This document shows, piece by piece, positions 24,459-33,256 of a stretch of DNA of 64,000 nt. Origin of the DNA: CAZMYM01 sp964620325 (GTDB lineage: Bacteria; Bipolaricaulota; Bipolaricaulia; UBA7950; UBA9294); assembly GCA_964620325.1 (NCBI GenBank), contig CAZUIM010000009.1:1-64000 (forward strand), written 5' to 3'. Both the position numbers and the translations under genes were made by a program. The stretch's first letter is position 1. Each line of letters starts with the position of its first letter. A model generated the notes under the pieces. The model searched no databases. It was not told the origin of the DNA and saw only the letters and a list, made by a program, of their open reading frames with translations.

Positions 24459-25444
24459 GACCGGCTCTTCTCGTCGGACTCCTCCTCGTTCCGGTGAGCG
24501 CACTCGCCTCCGTCGCCTTCGCTCGGTTCATGCGGACGCGTGCGCTCGGACAGCAGATCCGGATCTTCGGCCCGGTGAGCCATGCCGTGAAGGCGGGGAC
24601 CCCGACGATGGGCGGCCTCGTCGTCTTCGCTCTCTGGCTCGCCGGGATCGGAGTCCTGGCGTTCTGGCACCGCCCGGACGACGCAACCGGCTTCGTTCTT
24701 GCGACCGCCGCCCTCTGCGCCGGCATCGGGGCGGCCGATGACATCATCTCGCTGCGCCGAAAACGCTCGACCGGGCTCTCCGGCCCGGCGAAGCTCGCCC
24801 TGACCAGCGTCGCCGCCGGCGTCGTCTTCATCGCATTTCGGGACGTGCTCCTGGTGCCGGTCCGGATCCCGTTCGCGTCCACCGACCTTCACTTGCCGAC
24901 AATGGCGACCCTGCTTCTCGTCTGGTTCGTCCTCCTGTCGACGACGAATGGGATGAACCTGACCGACGGTCTCGACGGTCTCGCCGCCGGTGTCGCGGCG
25001 ATCGTCCTCGCCGGATTGATCCTCCTTCGCCCGACAGCGTCCAATCTTGCCCTGATCGTCCCGCTGATCGGCTCGCTCGTGGGGTTCCTCTGGATCAACG
25101 TCCACCCGGCCGGCCTGTTCCTCGGCGATGCCGGGTCGTTCTTCCTCGGCGGCGCCATCGCGTCGATCGCCCTGGTCAACGGCCTCGGTCTCCTCCTACC
25201 GATCCTTGCTGGCGTCCTGGTTCTCGAGGCGGGATCCGTGATCCTGCAGACCGGATCCGTTCGAGCGACCGGCAAGCGGATCTTCCGGATGAGTCCGCTC
25301 CACCATCACTTCGAGCACTCGGACGATCCGAAGCGCCAGCATCTCCTCCCCGCGTTCCACTGGGACGAGAGCCAGGTGACCGTTCGATTCTGGATCCTCG
25401 CGGGCTTCTTCGTCGGGCTCGCCGTCCTGGCGGACCGCATCTGA
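24455..25444 (+). CDS. mraY: Phospho-N-acetylmuramoyl-pentapeptide transferase MraY
   Basis: An integral membrane enzyme that makes lipid I for peptidoglycan from UDP-MurNAc-pentapeptide and undecaprenyl phosphate. The 329 residues have about ten membrane segments with family motifs KAGTPTMGGL, GAADDIISLRR, TTNGMNLTDGLDGLAAG, LFLGDAGSFFLGG and MSPLHHHFEHSD. The DD pair and the NLTDGLDG and HHHFE catalytic motifs are intact. GTG at 24455 overlaps the preceding stop. It is unusual in standing outside a dcw (mur-fts) cluster, next to an unrelated gene. Confidence 0.95.
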   Translation: MRPALLVGLLLVPVSALASVAFARFMRTRALGQQIRIFGPVSHAVKAGTPTMGGLVVFALWLAGIGVLAFWHRPDDATGFVLATAALCAGIGAADDIISLRRKRSTGLSGPAKLALTSVAAGVVFIAFRDVLLVPVRIPFASTDLHLPTMATLLLVWFVLLSTTNGMNLTDGLDGLAAGVAAIVLAGLILLRPTASNLALIVPLIGSLVGFLWINVHPAGLFLGDAGSFFLGGAIASIALVNGLGLLLPILAGVLVLEAGSVILQTGSVRATGKRIFRMSPLHHHFEHSDDPKRQHLLPAFHWDESQVTVRFWILAGFFVGLAVLADRI

Positions 25445-25512
25445 GGCCGATCAACGGAACCACGAAATGAACGGGGATTGCTGACCGAGGTCTCGAGGAA
25501 GCGAGGGAATCT

Positions 25513-25597
<85 letters not shown>

Positions 25598-25698
25598 TCG
25601 GGATGCGTGGGAGTGTAGACAGGGGGCCACATCCTGTCAAGACGAGCGCACGACAGCGATCGTCCGATCCCTCCACCGAACGACGGCCGGGAAACCGC

Positions 25699-25727
25699 TT
25701 GGCGAGGGGTGTGATATTCGTTACAAT
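25699..25727 (+). promoter_or_regulatory. Promoter of the Crp/Fnr-like gene (TTGGCG-17-TACAAT)
   Basis: TTGGCG at 25699-25704 and TACAAT at 25722-25727 are separated by 17 bp, giving a start near 25734 and a leader of about 90 nt. The region also lies upstream of the divergent tRNA-Leu gene. Confidence 0.7.
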
Positions 25728-25824
25728 GCTGGACGTGTGACCTCGTGAGTTGGGTGATGAAGGGTACGAGCGGCGGGGGTACAGACTCCGGGCTTCGGAA
25801 ACGTCCGCCAGAGGGGGTTCAAGC

Positions 25825-26499
25825 ATGGTCGATCTCAAGGACTTCCGGATCTTCACCGACCTGAAGGAGAAGGAACTGAGCAAGCTCCGGGAGGCAGTCC
25901 GCAGAATCAACTACGGTCGAGGCGAGATCATCTTTCAGGAGGGAGCTCCTGCCTTCGGCTTCTACCTGATCTTCGAAGGAATGGTGAAACTGGTCAAGCG
26001 GAGCATGCGGGCCAAGAGCCAGATTCTGAAGATCGTCGGGCCGGGCGAGATCCTCGGGGAGACGACGCTATTCGACAAGGGGAGTCACAACGCCTACGCA
26101 AAGACGCTCGATGCGGTGACGGTCGGATTCATCGAGCGAGGGGATTTCTTCTACTACCTGGAGCGACACCCGAAGACCGTCTTCCGGCTGTACGAGAAGC
26201 TCTCGGAGGAGCTGAAGGCCTTTCAGAACAAGCTTGCCGAGCGTTCGTATTCCTCCAGCAAAGAGCGTCTGGCCCGCCTGATCCTACACCTCGGCAAGAG
26301 CGGCGTCGAGCTGTCCCGCGCCGAACTCGCCGAAATGGCCGGCGTGTCCTCCAAGACTGCGATCCGGACGCTGAGCGAACTCGAGGGCCGCGGGATCATC
26401 GCAATCGAAAGCCGCCGAATCAAGATCCTGCGAGAGGAGTACCTCCAGAAGATCGTTGAGCCGTTCTCCTCCAATCTGAACCTCAACTTGATCATCTAG
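25825..26499 (+). CDS. Crp/Fnr-family transcriptional regulator
   Basis: A 224-residue regulator. Residues about 10-130 form a cyclic-nucleotide-binding beta roll (FQEGAPAFGFYLIFEGMVKL, GPGEILGETTLFD) and about 150-215 a winged helix (LSRAELAEMAGVSSKTAIRT). No Fnr-type cysteine cluster is present, so a nucleotide or small-molecule ligand is more likely than an iron-sulfur cluster. The ATG at 25825 has GAGGGGG 8 nt upstream; an in-frame start at 25750 lacks a ribosome site. It is followed after about 120 bp by a histidine kinase and response regulator in the same direction. Confidence 0.92.
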   Translation: MVDLKDFRIFTDLKEKELSKLREAVRRINYGRGEIIFQEGAPAFGFYLIFEGMVKLVKRSMRAKSQILKIVGPGEILGETTLFDKGSHNAYAKTLDAVTVGFIERGDFFYYLERHPKTVFRLYEKLSEELKAFQNKLAERSYSSSKERLARLILHLGKSGVELSRAELAEMAGVSSKTAIRTLSELEGRGIIAIESRRIKILREEYLQKIVEPFSSNLNLNLII

Positions 26500-26622
26500 G
26501 GCACCAGAAGAACGTCCTCTTTGCGGGTGACGGTTGTCCTTCGTCAACGTCGTGACCGTACTTACGTTCTCTACGGGCATCTGTCTACACGCACCCCTCG
26601 TGGCGACAAGGATGGGCAACCA

Positions 26623-28461
26623 TTGGCAGGCGGACTGAACCCAACGGAGCGGACGATCATCGTCGGCGTCTCTTTCATCGTCGCCGTCGTGGTCAGCATC
26701 GTGTTGCACGGAACCGGGGTCTCGCTCGTCCCGGTCGTCGCGATCACGTTCGCCGTCCCGTTGATCCTCGGTACGACCGGCTTGCGGCTGCGCAGCGCCC
26801 TGATCCTGTCGACGGGGATCGCCGCCTCCGGCGTCGCTCTCCTCGCCTTCTCGCGGGCCTCGTCGTGGGAGGGACTCGCGCTGTTGTTCATCGGCTACGT
26901 TGCGATCGGCGGAAGCCTCGGCTTCGCGAACGAGCAGCGCGCTCACCGACGGAGTCGTTGGCGGCGACCGAAATCGCTGCAGGACCACTGCGATGAAGAG
27001 ATCTTCGATCCGGCGCTGAACATCCTCCATTTCATCGACCGGGAGGGGAGCGTTCTCCAGCGAAACGAGGCCTCGCGCGCGGCGCTCGGGTTCACCACCA
27101 AGCGCTCGCTACAACTTGGGGAGTACGTTCATCCGGACGACGTCGACCGAATGAAGACGGAGTTGATCCGCCTGTTCGAGCGGGGGGAGATCCGCGGCAT
27201 CAAGGTCCGCTTCGTCTCTCAGAACCGGCGGGCATTCCCGATCGAGTTGCGCGGAACCAAGATCACGGAGCGGCTGGCGATTCTCGAGGCTTCCGAGAAG
27301 AGCAAGGAGGCCGAGCTCGAACGGCGTCTGATGGAGACGGAGGCGCGCTATCGCATCCTGATCGAGAAGGCGATCGATACGCTCGACTCGGGGATCATCA
27401 TCACCGACCAACGGGGAGAGGTTCTGTGGGCGAATGCCACCGTCGGAAGGTTCTTCGGGATCGACCGCGACCGCCTGATCGGCGTCGACGCCCGGAGGGC
27501 ACGCTCCCGCTACGTCGGGGCCTTCGAGGACGCGCAGTCGGTGGCTCGCGTGATGGAAGAGGCGATTGAGAAGAGGGAGCGGATCGATTCGATGACGTGT
27601 CGCGTTCGCCCGACGCTCGGACGCGAGGAACGCGTCCTCGAGTACCGGTCGATCCCGATCGAAGCGGAGCAGCACCGGAGCGGCCGAATCGATCACTTCA
27701 TCGACGTGACGGAGCTGAAACGCCTCGAAGAGAGCCTCCGTGAGCAGTCACGCAATCTGGAGCTGTCGAACGAGAAGCTCGAGGAGTTCTCGCACGTCGT
27801 CTCCCACGATCTGAAGGAACCGTTGCGAACGATCGAGACGTTCAGCGGATTCCTGTTGGAGGACTACCCGGACCGCCTCGACGAAGAGGGGGTCGACTAC
27901 CTGAACACCCTCAGGCGAACCTCCTCGAGAATGCGCCAGTTGATCAACGATCTCTTGTCGCTCGCCCGTGTCTCCATCGACGTTACGGCGTTCGAACGGA
28001 TCAGCACCCAACGCCTATTGGAGGAGATCCAGGAGGATCTCGACGCGCGTCTTCGTGGCGTGAATCTTCAGGTTGCGGAGGATCTTCCGTCCGTCCGTGG
28101 GAGCCGCGTGCGGATCAGCGAGCTGTTCAGCAACCTGATCGTCAACGCGATCAAGTACAACGACAAGGCTCTCCCGATGGTTCGCGTCGCTTGGGCCGAA
28201 GACGGACGTGGCGACATGGTCAAGTTCTCGATCGAGGACAACGGAATCGGCATCGAATCTCGATATCAGGAGCGAATCTTCGGCATCTTCGAGAAGCTCA
28301 ACCCGAGAGAGGACTACGAAGGGACCGGGGCCGGACTCGCGATCTGCAAGCGGATCGTCGAGGAGCACGGCGGGCGGATCTGGGTGCAGTCGGAGGTTGG
28401 CAAGGGAAGTACGTTCTACTTTACCATTCCTAGAGCAAGAGAGGTGGAATCGAATGCGTAG
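26623..28461 (+). CDS. Membrane-anchored PAS-PAS sensor histidine kinase
   Basis: About 612 residues. Three or four hydrophobic segments at the N-terminus (about residues 8-105) are followed by two PAS domains (FHFIDREGSV-type region ILHFIDREGSVLQRN and the second GIIITDQRGEVLWANATVG), a HisKA dimerisation helix with the phospho-acceptor His in VVSHDLKEPLRT, and a HATPase_c domain (SNLIVNAIKYND, DNGIGI, GAGLAICKRIVEEHGG). TTG at 26623 is preceded by AAGGA; an upstream TTG at 26521 in frame has weaker support. Its stop overlaps the next gene by 8 bp. The cognate partner is therefore the single-domain response regulator. Confidence 0.9.
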   Translation: MAGGLNPTERTIIVGVSFIVAVVVSIVLHGTGVSLVPVVAITFAVPLILGTTGLRLRSALILSTGIAASGVALLAFSRASSWEGLALLFIGYVAIGGSLGFANEQRAHRRSRWRRPKSLQDHCDEEIFDPALNILHFIDREGSVLQRNEASRAALGFTTKRSLQLGEYVHPDDVDRMKTELIRLFERGEIRGIKVRFVSQNRRAFPIELRGTKITERLAILEASEKSKEAELERRLMETEARYRILIEKAIDTLDSGIIITDQRGEVLWANATVGRFFGIDRDRLIGVDARRARSRYVGAFEDAQSVARVMEEAIEKRERIDSMTCRVRPTLGREERVLEYRSIPIEAEQHRSGRIDHFIDVTELKRLEESLREQSRNLELSNEKLEEFSHVVSHDLKEPLRTIETFSGFLLEDYPDRLDEEGVDYLNTLRRTSSRMRQLINDLLSLARVSIDVTAFERISTQRLLEEIQEDLDARLRGVNLQVAEDLPSVRGSRVRISELFSNLIVNAIKYNDKALPMVRVAWAEDGRGDMVKFSIEDNGIGIESRYQERIFGIFEKLNPREDYEGTGAGLAICKRIVEEHGGRIWVQSEVGKGSTFYFTIPRAREVESNA

Positions 28462-28888
28462 CCTGGAGAAGATGAAAGTCCTCGTCGTCGAGGACAACCC
28501 GAACGACGTCACGATCATCAAGCGCGCCATGCGCAAGAGCGACGTGAAGTGCGAATTGCACTTCGCCCGCGATGGTGAAGAGGCGCTCGACGCGCTCTAT
28601 CAGAAGGACGAGTTCGCCGACACCCCCCGGCCGGACCTGATCCTATTGGACATCAACTTGCCGAAGATCAACGGGCTCGAGGTTCTCGCGAAGATCAAAG
28701 AGGACGAACGCCTCCGCCGGATCCCGGTCATCGTTCTCACGATCTCCGAACGGGAGGAGGACATGGTCAAGGCCTACGACAGCGGCGCAGCAAGTTACAT
28801 GACCAAGCCGGTCGATTCGAAGGACTTCGAACGGCTGATCCAGACAGTCCAAGACTACTGGAAGATCGCTCAGATCGCTCCTGAGTAG
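28454..28888 (+). CDS. Single-domain (Rcp1-like) response regulator
   Basis: A 144-residue CheY-like receiver without output domain. The acidic pair is in VLVVEDNPND, the phospho-acceptor Asp in LILLDINLPKINGLEVL, the conserved Thr in VIVLTISERE and the Lys in YMTKPVDS. The spacing and the LPKINGLEVL sequence are typical of cyanobacterial Rcp1-type regulators that pair with PAS or phytochrome kinases. It overlaps the kinase stop, so the pair is one unit. A hairpin with arms GGGGAC and GTCCCC follows the stop by 28 nt. Confidence 0.93.
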   Translation: MRSLEKMKVLVVEDNPNDVTIIKRAMRKSDVKCELHFARDGEEALDALYQKDEFADTPRPDLILLDINLPKINGLEVLAKIKEDERLRRIPVIVLTISEREEDMVKAYDSGAASYMTKPVDSKDFERLIQTVQDYWKIAQIAPE

Positions 28889-28915
28889 TCAAGATCACCA
28901 AAAAGGCGCCGGCGC

Positions 28916-28931
28916 GGGGACACACGTCCCC
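28916..28931 (+). terminator. Probable terminator hairpin after the response regulator
   Basis: GGGGAC (28916-28921), loop ACAC and GTCCCC (28926-28931) form a short GC-rich hairpin 28 nt after the stop. There is no U-run, so the call rests on position. Confidence 0.4.
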
Positions 28932-28994
28932 GACGGACAGGATTCGTCGGACCTCTCGGCGAGTCGAACGCCCCGCCCGGCCGTCGCATGTGCA

Positions 28995-29291
28995 CAGGTC
29001 GCCCCCTCGCGACCGAGGTACGCTCACCCCGAGCTTGCCGACAAGAGCTCGCGAGGTGAGCGCTGCGGGAGAGGGGCGATCGACTGGAACTCTCCGCAAA
29101 TGCGGAACGACTCCAGCGTACCTCCTTACCGACTCGACCGCGAACGAGAGCGCGGTCTCCCTCGAACGCAAGCGCCGGGGCAGCTCGTGGCCGGAGGCGA
29201 CCGCCGGAGACAAGCGGAAACGAGAGATTCGGTGGGACAGCCAACGGTCCTTACCCCGGGAAGGCGGACGCGGCAGCAGGTCCGCCTTCCC
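28995..29291. ncRNA. Highly structured gene-free region, possible non-coding RNA
   Basis: The 445-bp gap between the response regulator and the next gene has no credible coding frame, but dense complementarity. GGTCGC/GCGACC (28997-29014) is followed by GAGGTACGCT (29015-29024) pairing perfectly with AGCGTACCTC (29115-29124). Inside are CGCTCACC/GGTGAGCG (29021-29028 with 29055-29062), GAGCT/AGCTC and TGCGGgAGAG/CTCTCCGCA (29064-29098). Further on, GGGAAGGCGGAC and GTCCGCCTTCCC (29258-29291) form a 12-bp hairpin that may terminate the minus-strand gene. I looked for RNase P RNA, tmRNA, SRP RNA and tRNA signatures and found none. The strand cannot be decided. Confidence 0.3.
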
Positions 29292-29333
29292 ACCCCCGCA
29301 CTTCGTTCCCATTCAAGTCCAGCCGAGACCCGA

Positions 29334-30128
29334 TCAGTCCGAAGCCTCAGAATCAGAAGCAAAGTGTCGCCAGATCACCGCAGCGAGGGCGCGGGCCCGT
29401 TCCGATTCCACTCGCACCAAGTCGCGTCCAGACAGGTCGATCAGCTCGGCCATCGCTTCGGCGACCTCGTTCGGAACCGGAAAGGGCGGCTGGGTCGCGT
29501 CGTCGGAACCGTAGAAGATGTCGCTCAGATCATCGCCGACGCGATCTATGCTCGAACGCGTCAACAGCGCACGCGACGAGAATGCGACGGAGAACACCCA
29601 TCGGCTCTCGTCCCCGTCGATCGAATCGAACACTTCCGTGAAGGCTTCCTCCATTCGCTCGGAGAGCGCGTAGATCTCGGAAAAGAGTTTCGCCTCGCTC
29701 GCCTGATCCAGAATCGCCGGATCCGATCCCGATCGAGCGATTTCCCGAAGCGTTCCTCCGAATGACGCACAGAACGCGTCCGCCTCGATCCGCAGTCGAA
29801 CGAGCGTCTCCGATAGTCCGTTCGCCGTCACCTGCTCTCGGCTCACCAGGCTCCCGTGAAACGAGGCCAGTTCGATCGAGAACGTCTCGCAGGCCGACTC
29901 GAGGCCGGGCGGGATCGCCACCGGCGTCCCCTCGAACAGATGCGCCGCGTACGATTCGTGAACGGCGAGAATCGGGGCGAAGGAGGCATAGACCTCTGCG
30001 AACTCCGACCCGATACGGCCTTCCGGAAATGCTGCGAACGCCTGGATCTCGTGCGAACGTCGCTCGATCAGCGAGAACAGCGCCGCTCCGACGAGGACCA
30101 GAAGGACGGGAAAGACCGCTCTTGCCAT
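29334..30128 (-). CDS. Membrane-anchored exported protein of unknown function
   Basis: A 264-residue protein starting at 30128 with a hydrophobic N-terminus (AVFPVLLVLVGAALFSL), so it is secreted or anchored. The rest is predicted all-helical, acidic and charged (for example SERMEEAFTEVFDSIDGDES). No known motif. The open frame continues to 30356 but the added residues are not coding-like. TATCAT lies 6 nt upstream of the ATG, so this may be another leaderless gene. It is divergent from the BMP operon. Confidence 0.7.
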   Translation of the reverse strand: MARAVFPVLLVLVGAALFSLIERRSHEIQAFAAFPEGRIGSEFAEVYASFAPILAVHESYAAHLFEGTPVAIPPGLESACETFSIELASFHGSLVSREQVTANGLSETLVRLRIEADAFCASFGGTLREIARSGSDPAILDQASEAKLFSEIYALSERMEEAFTEVFDSIDGDESRWVFSVAFSSRALLTRSSIDRVGDDLSDIFYGSDDATQPPFPVPNEVAEAMAELIDLSGRDLVRVESERARALAAVIWRHFASDSEASD

Positions 30129-30306
30129 GTGCCGATGATATCCGCGAACGTGGAGTCCACACGCTCCGTGACCCGGACGCTCCTGTCGGGGTGTTTGGCC
30201 GTCTGACAGATTCGACGGATGCGCCGATCGGAAGGCACTCGCCGGAATAACCTTCTCTAGGCTGTTTTCGAAAGCACTCGCAGATCCGTGAAGCAGTGGC
30301 GCCGTG

Positions 30307-30335
30307 TTGCCAACGGCGGCGCGGCTGACTAGAAT
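30307..30335 (+). promoter_or_regulatory. Promoter of the nucleoside ABC importer operon (TTGCCA-17-TAGAAT)
   Basis: TTGCCA at 30307-30312 and TAGAAT at 30330-30335 are 17 bp apart. Transcription would start near 30342, leaving a leader of about 60 nt that carries the hairpin CACCGG-TCTT-CCGGTG at 30354-30369 upstream of the AGGAGGTG ribosome site. Confidence 0.75.
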
Positions 30336-30353
30336 GTGACGCAGAGTACTGGG

Positions 30354-30369
30354 CACCGGTCTTCCGGTG
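30354..30369 (+). other. 5' UTR hairpin of the BMP gene
   Basis: CACCGG (30354-30359), loop TCTT and CCGGTG (30364-30369) form a 6-bp hairpin near the 5' end of the predicted transcript. It may protect the mRNA or play a regulatory part; nothing further can be said. Confidence 0.4.
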
Positions 30370-30401
30370 AGAGAGGCGCGTCATCTATCAAGGAGGTGCC
30401 G

Positions 30402-31550
30402 TTGAAAAGGCTGCTTGTGCTTGCGCTGATGCTCGTCCTGGGTCTTTCCCTGGTCGGCATGGCAGCTGGAAAGGTCGCCGTCGTTCTCGACGTCGGCGGA
30501 CGTGGGGATCTGTCGTTCAACGATATGGGATTCCAGGGGACCGACCAGGCCGCAGTCGACTTCGGCCTGGAGATGGTCGAAGTGCAGAGCGCGTCCGCAG
30601 CGGACTACAGTCCGAATCTGCGGAACCTGGCGCGAACGGGCGAGTACGAACTGATCATCGGGGTCGGTTTCCTGTTCACCGACGCGATGGGCGAAGTGGC
30701 GGCGGAGTTCCCGAACCAGAAGTTCGCCATCATCGACTCGGTCGTCGATGCCGACAACGTGATGTCGATCGTCTTCCGTGAGAACGAAATGTCGGCGCTG
30801 ATCGGCGCCCTCGGCGCCCTCGCCGCACACGAGCATGGATACGACGCGTTCGGCGTCGTCCTCGGAATCGAGATTCCGGTTCTCTACCACTTCGAAGCCG
30901 GCGTTCGATATGGGATGGATTGGGCGAACGAACAGGTCGGCGGCGACGTCGATCTCCTCTACACCTACACGGGCACGTTCTCCGACATCGCGCTTGGGAA
31001 GGCCGCATCTGAAGCGATGCTCGGGCAAGGCGCGGTCGGAATCTACAACGTCGCCGGCCCGCTCGGGCTCGGTGACCTCGAGGCGGTCACGGAGGCGCAC
31101 GACAATGCCGGCACCACGTACGGTCCGCCGTACTTCTTCGGTGTCGACGCCAATCAGGACTACCTCGGAAACGGCCTACACGGACTCGCCAGCGGAATGA
31201 AGCGCGTCGACCACGCGACCTACTTCGCCATCGAATCGGTGGTCGACGGGACGTTCGAAGGCGGCATCACAAGCCTCGGACTGACCGAAGGCGGCGTCGG
31301 CATCAGCGATCTCGATACGCTGATCGACTTCATCGACTTCGGCGTTCTCGGCGGCGCGATCTCGAGCGACGATTTCTACACGATTGTCGGCAACTGGGCG
31401 CTCAACCGCGCGACCGTTTCAGCCGGCTCCTGGGCGCTGATCGACGAGCTCGAGGCCGCCATTCTCGACGGATCGATCGTCGTTCCGACAGCGGACACGC
31501 TCGACCAGATGCGGGCGATCCGGAACGACTATCCGCTCGGCTCTCAGTAG
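30402..31550 (+). CDS. BMP-family nucleoside-binding protein of an ABC importer
   Basis: A 382-residue BMP/PnrA-type binding protein with signal peptide. It starts with TTG (30402) behind AGGAGGTG and opens KRLLVLALMLVLGLSLVG. Family landmarks are VVLDVGGRGDLSFNDMGFQG, LIIGVGFLFTDAMGEVA, AIIDSVV and VGIYNVAGPLG. The family binds purine or pyrimidine nucleosides in the periplasm and passes them to NupP/NupQ-type permeases, which follow here with the double ATPase. An intrinsic terminator right after it probably gives the binding protein higher expression than the other subunits. Confidence 0.93.
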   Translation: MKRLLVLALMLVLGLSLVGMAAGKVAVVLDVGGRGDLSFNDMGFQGTDQAAVDFGLEMVEVQSASAADYSPNLRNLARTGEYELIIGVGFLFTDAMGEVAAEFPNQKFAIIDSVVDADNVMSIVFRENEMSALIGALGALAAHEHGYDAFGVVLGIEIPVLYHFEAGVRYGMDWANEQVGGDVDLLYTYTGTFSDIALGKAASEAMLGQGAVGIYNVAGPLGLGDLEAVTEAHDNAGTTYGPPYFFGVDANQDYLGNGLHGLASGMKRVDHATYFAIESVVDGTFEGGITSLGLTEGGVGISDLDTLIDFIDFGVLGGAISSDDFYTIVGNWALNRATVSAGSWALIDELEAAILDGSIVVPTADTLDQMRAIRNDYPLGSQ

Positions 31551-31577
31551 GGGATCCGGCAAGACAGGAACCATATC

Positions 31578-31613
31578 GGGAGAGAGGACCTCGCTCCTCT
31601 CTCCCTCTTCTCT
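31578..31613 (+). terminator. Attenuating terminator between binding protein and ATPase
   Basis: GGGAGAGAGGA (31578-31588) and TCCTCTCTCCC (31595-31605) form a perfect 11-bp stem with loop CCTCGC, followed by TCTTCTCT. It lies 27 bp after the binding-protein stop and would allow partial read-through into the ATPase and permeases. Confidence 0.82.
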
Positions 31614-31648
31614 GAGTGCCGCCGGCCGCTTCGACCGAGGAGAGAGCG

Positions 31649-33256
31649 ATGAGCGAGACACAGACGGCCGGAGCCCCTCCGACCCAAGCGACGATGTACC
31701 TTCGAGCCGAGGGGATCACCAAGGTCTATTCCGATGGAACCGTAGCCCTAAAAGAGGCCGATCTCGAGATCCACACACACGAGATCGTCGGCCTCCTCGG
31801 CGAGAACGGGGCCGGGAAGACGACTCTCACGAAGATCCTCTCCGGGCTCCTCCCACCGACCCGGGGACGCGTGATCTCCCCGCGGGGGGTGATCCGATTC
31901 AGAAGCCCGCGGGAGGCGCTCGACTTCGGCATCGGAATGGTCCACCAGCACTTCGCCCTCGTCGGACCGTTCACGGCGGCTGAGAACGTCGCCCTCAGCC
32001 ACGAGCGACCCTTCACCCGAATCCAACTCGCCAAGACGACCGAACGCCTCGAAGCGTTGATGCAGGAGAGCGGCCTCCGCGTTCCGCTCGACGTGCCGGT
32101 CGAGAAGCTGGCCGTCGGGGAGCAGCAGCGTGTCGAGATTCTGAAGGTCCTCTCGCGCGACGTCGATCTCCTCATCCTCGACGAGCCAACGTCGGTCCTC
32201 ACGCCGCTCGAAGTCGACGAGCTCTTCACTCTCCTCCGAAGGCTGAAGGACGAGGGGACGTCGGTCATCCTGATCACGCACAAGCTGAAAGAGGTTCAGA
32301 CGGTCACCGATCGGGTTGTCGTCCTTCGTCACGGGGAGATGGTCGGCGACGTCGAGACCTCGTCCACCGACACCGAGCACCTCGCCCGACTGATGGTCGG
32401 CCAGGCGCTCGAGTCGAAGACCGGCGCCGTCGAACTGAGCGACAAGGAACTGCCGCGCGCGCAGGAGCGCACCCCCGTCGATCGGAGCGGAGAGGCGATC
32501 CTCCAGGTTCGAGAACTCGTCTCACACGGGAATACCGGAGAGGTCGCCGTCGGTGGCGTCACGTTCGACGTCTTCGGGGGAGAGATCTTCGGTGTCGCGG
32601 GGGTGGAAGGAAACGGGCAGACGGAGCTGGTCGAGTCCTTGACCGGCCTCCGCGTGCCCAAGTCCGGGGAAGCGACAATCAACGGAACGAACATCCTCGG
32701 GCTCAGCCCTCGGGAGATCTACCGACTCGGAGTCGCGCACATCCCGGAAGACCGCTGGGAGCTCGGGCTCGTCCTTCCCTTCACGTTGGCCGAGAACGCG
32801 ATCCTCGGCGTCCATCGGTGGAAGGAATTCACGGGGCCGCTGTCGTTCCTCCGATGGGGGAGGATCAACAGCCACGTGCGGGCGCTGATGGAGCGCTTCG
32901 AAATCCGCGCCACGGGTCCGAATGCACCGGCCAAGAGCCTCTCCGGCGGGAATCAGCAGAAGCTGATCGTCGGCCGGGAGCTGGCCAAGGATCCGTCGAT
33001 CATCGTCGCCAGCCAGCCGACGCGCGGGCTCGACATCGGATCGGCCGAGTACATCCGCCAGACGTTGCTCGACATGCGCTCCAACGGTCGAGCGATCCTT
33101 CTCGTGTCGGCCGACCTGGACGAGGTTCTCGCCCTCTCCGACCGCATCGGCATCATGTACGAGGGCGAGTTCATGAAGGTCTGTGCCCCCGATGAACTCG
33201 ACCGCGAACAGATCGGACTTCTGATGGGCGGCGTCCGAAGCGAGGAGGGTTCATGA
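31649..33256 (+). CDS. Nucleoside ABC importer double ATPase (NupA/YufO-like)
   Basis: A 535-residue protein with two fused ABC domains, as in RbsA- and YufO-type importers. Domain 1 (about residues 17-255) has Walker A GENGAGKTTLTK and a signature LAVGEQQRVEILK; domain 2 (about 280-525) has GVEGNGQTELVE instead of a perfect Walker A, and signature LSGGNQQKLIVGRELA. Such asymmetry is standard in the family. The ATG at 31649 has GAGGAGAG upstream. Its stop overlaps the first permease start (ATGA). Confidence 0.93.
   Translation: MSETQTAGAPPTQATMYLRAEGITKVYSDGTVALKEADLEIHTHEIVGLLGENGAGKTTLTKILSGLLPPTRGRVISPRGVIRFRSPREALDFGIGMVHQHFALVGPFTAAENVALSHERPFTRIQLAKTTERLEALMQESGLRVPLDVPVEKLAVGEQQRVEILKVLSRDVDLLILDEPTSVLTPLEVDELFTLLRRLKDEGTSVILITHKLKEVQTVTDRVVVLRHGEMVGDVETSSTDTEHLARLMVGQALESKTGAVELSDKELPRAQERTPVDRSGEAILQVRELVSHGNTGEVAVGGVTFDVFGGEIFGVAGVEGNGQTELVESLTGLRVPKSGEATINGTNILGLSPREIYRLGVAHIPEDRWELGLVLPFTLAENAILGVHRWKEFTGPLSFLRWGRINSHVRALMERFEIRATGPNAPAKSLSGGNQQKLIVGRELAKDPSIIVASQPTRGLDIGSAEYIRQTLLDMRSNGRAILLVSADLDEVLALSDRIGIMYEGEFMKVCAPDELDREQIGLLMGGVRSEEGS

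Noticed and set aside
28767..29312. Minus-strand frame across the gap after the response regulator
   Set aside because: Arg-rich with no family character; it overlaps the response regulator and strong RNA helices.
28889..29333. RNase P RNA, tmRNA or SRP RNA in the gene-free gap
   Set aside because: No P4-type GAGGAAAGTCC and ACAGAA pair, no tRNA-like ends with tag frame, no SRP domain IV loop. GACAGCCAACGGTCCTTACC only faintly resembles the RNase P 3' core, and one T-loop-like GGCGTTCGACTCGCC on the minus strand has no matching acceptor.
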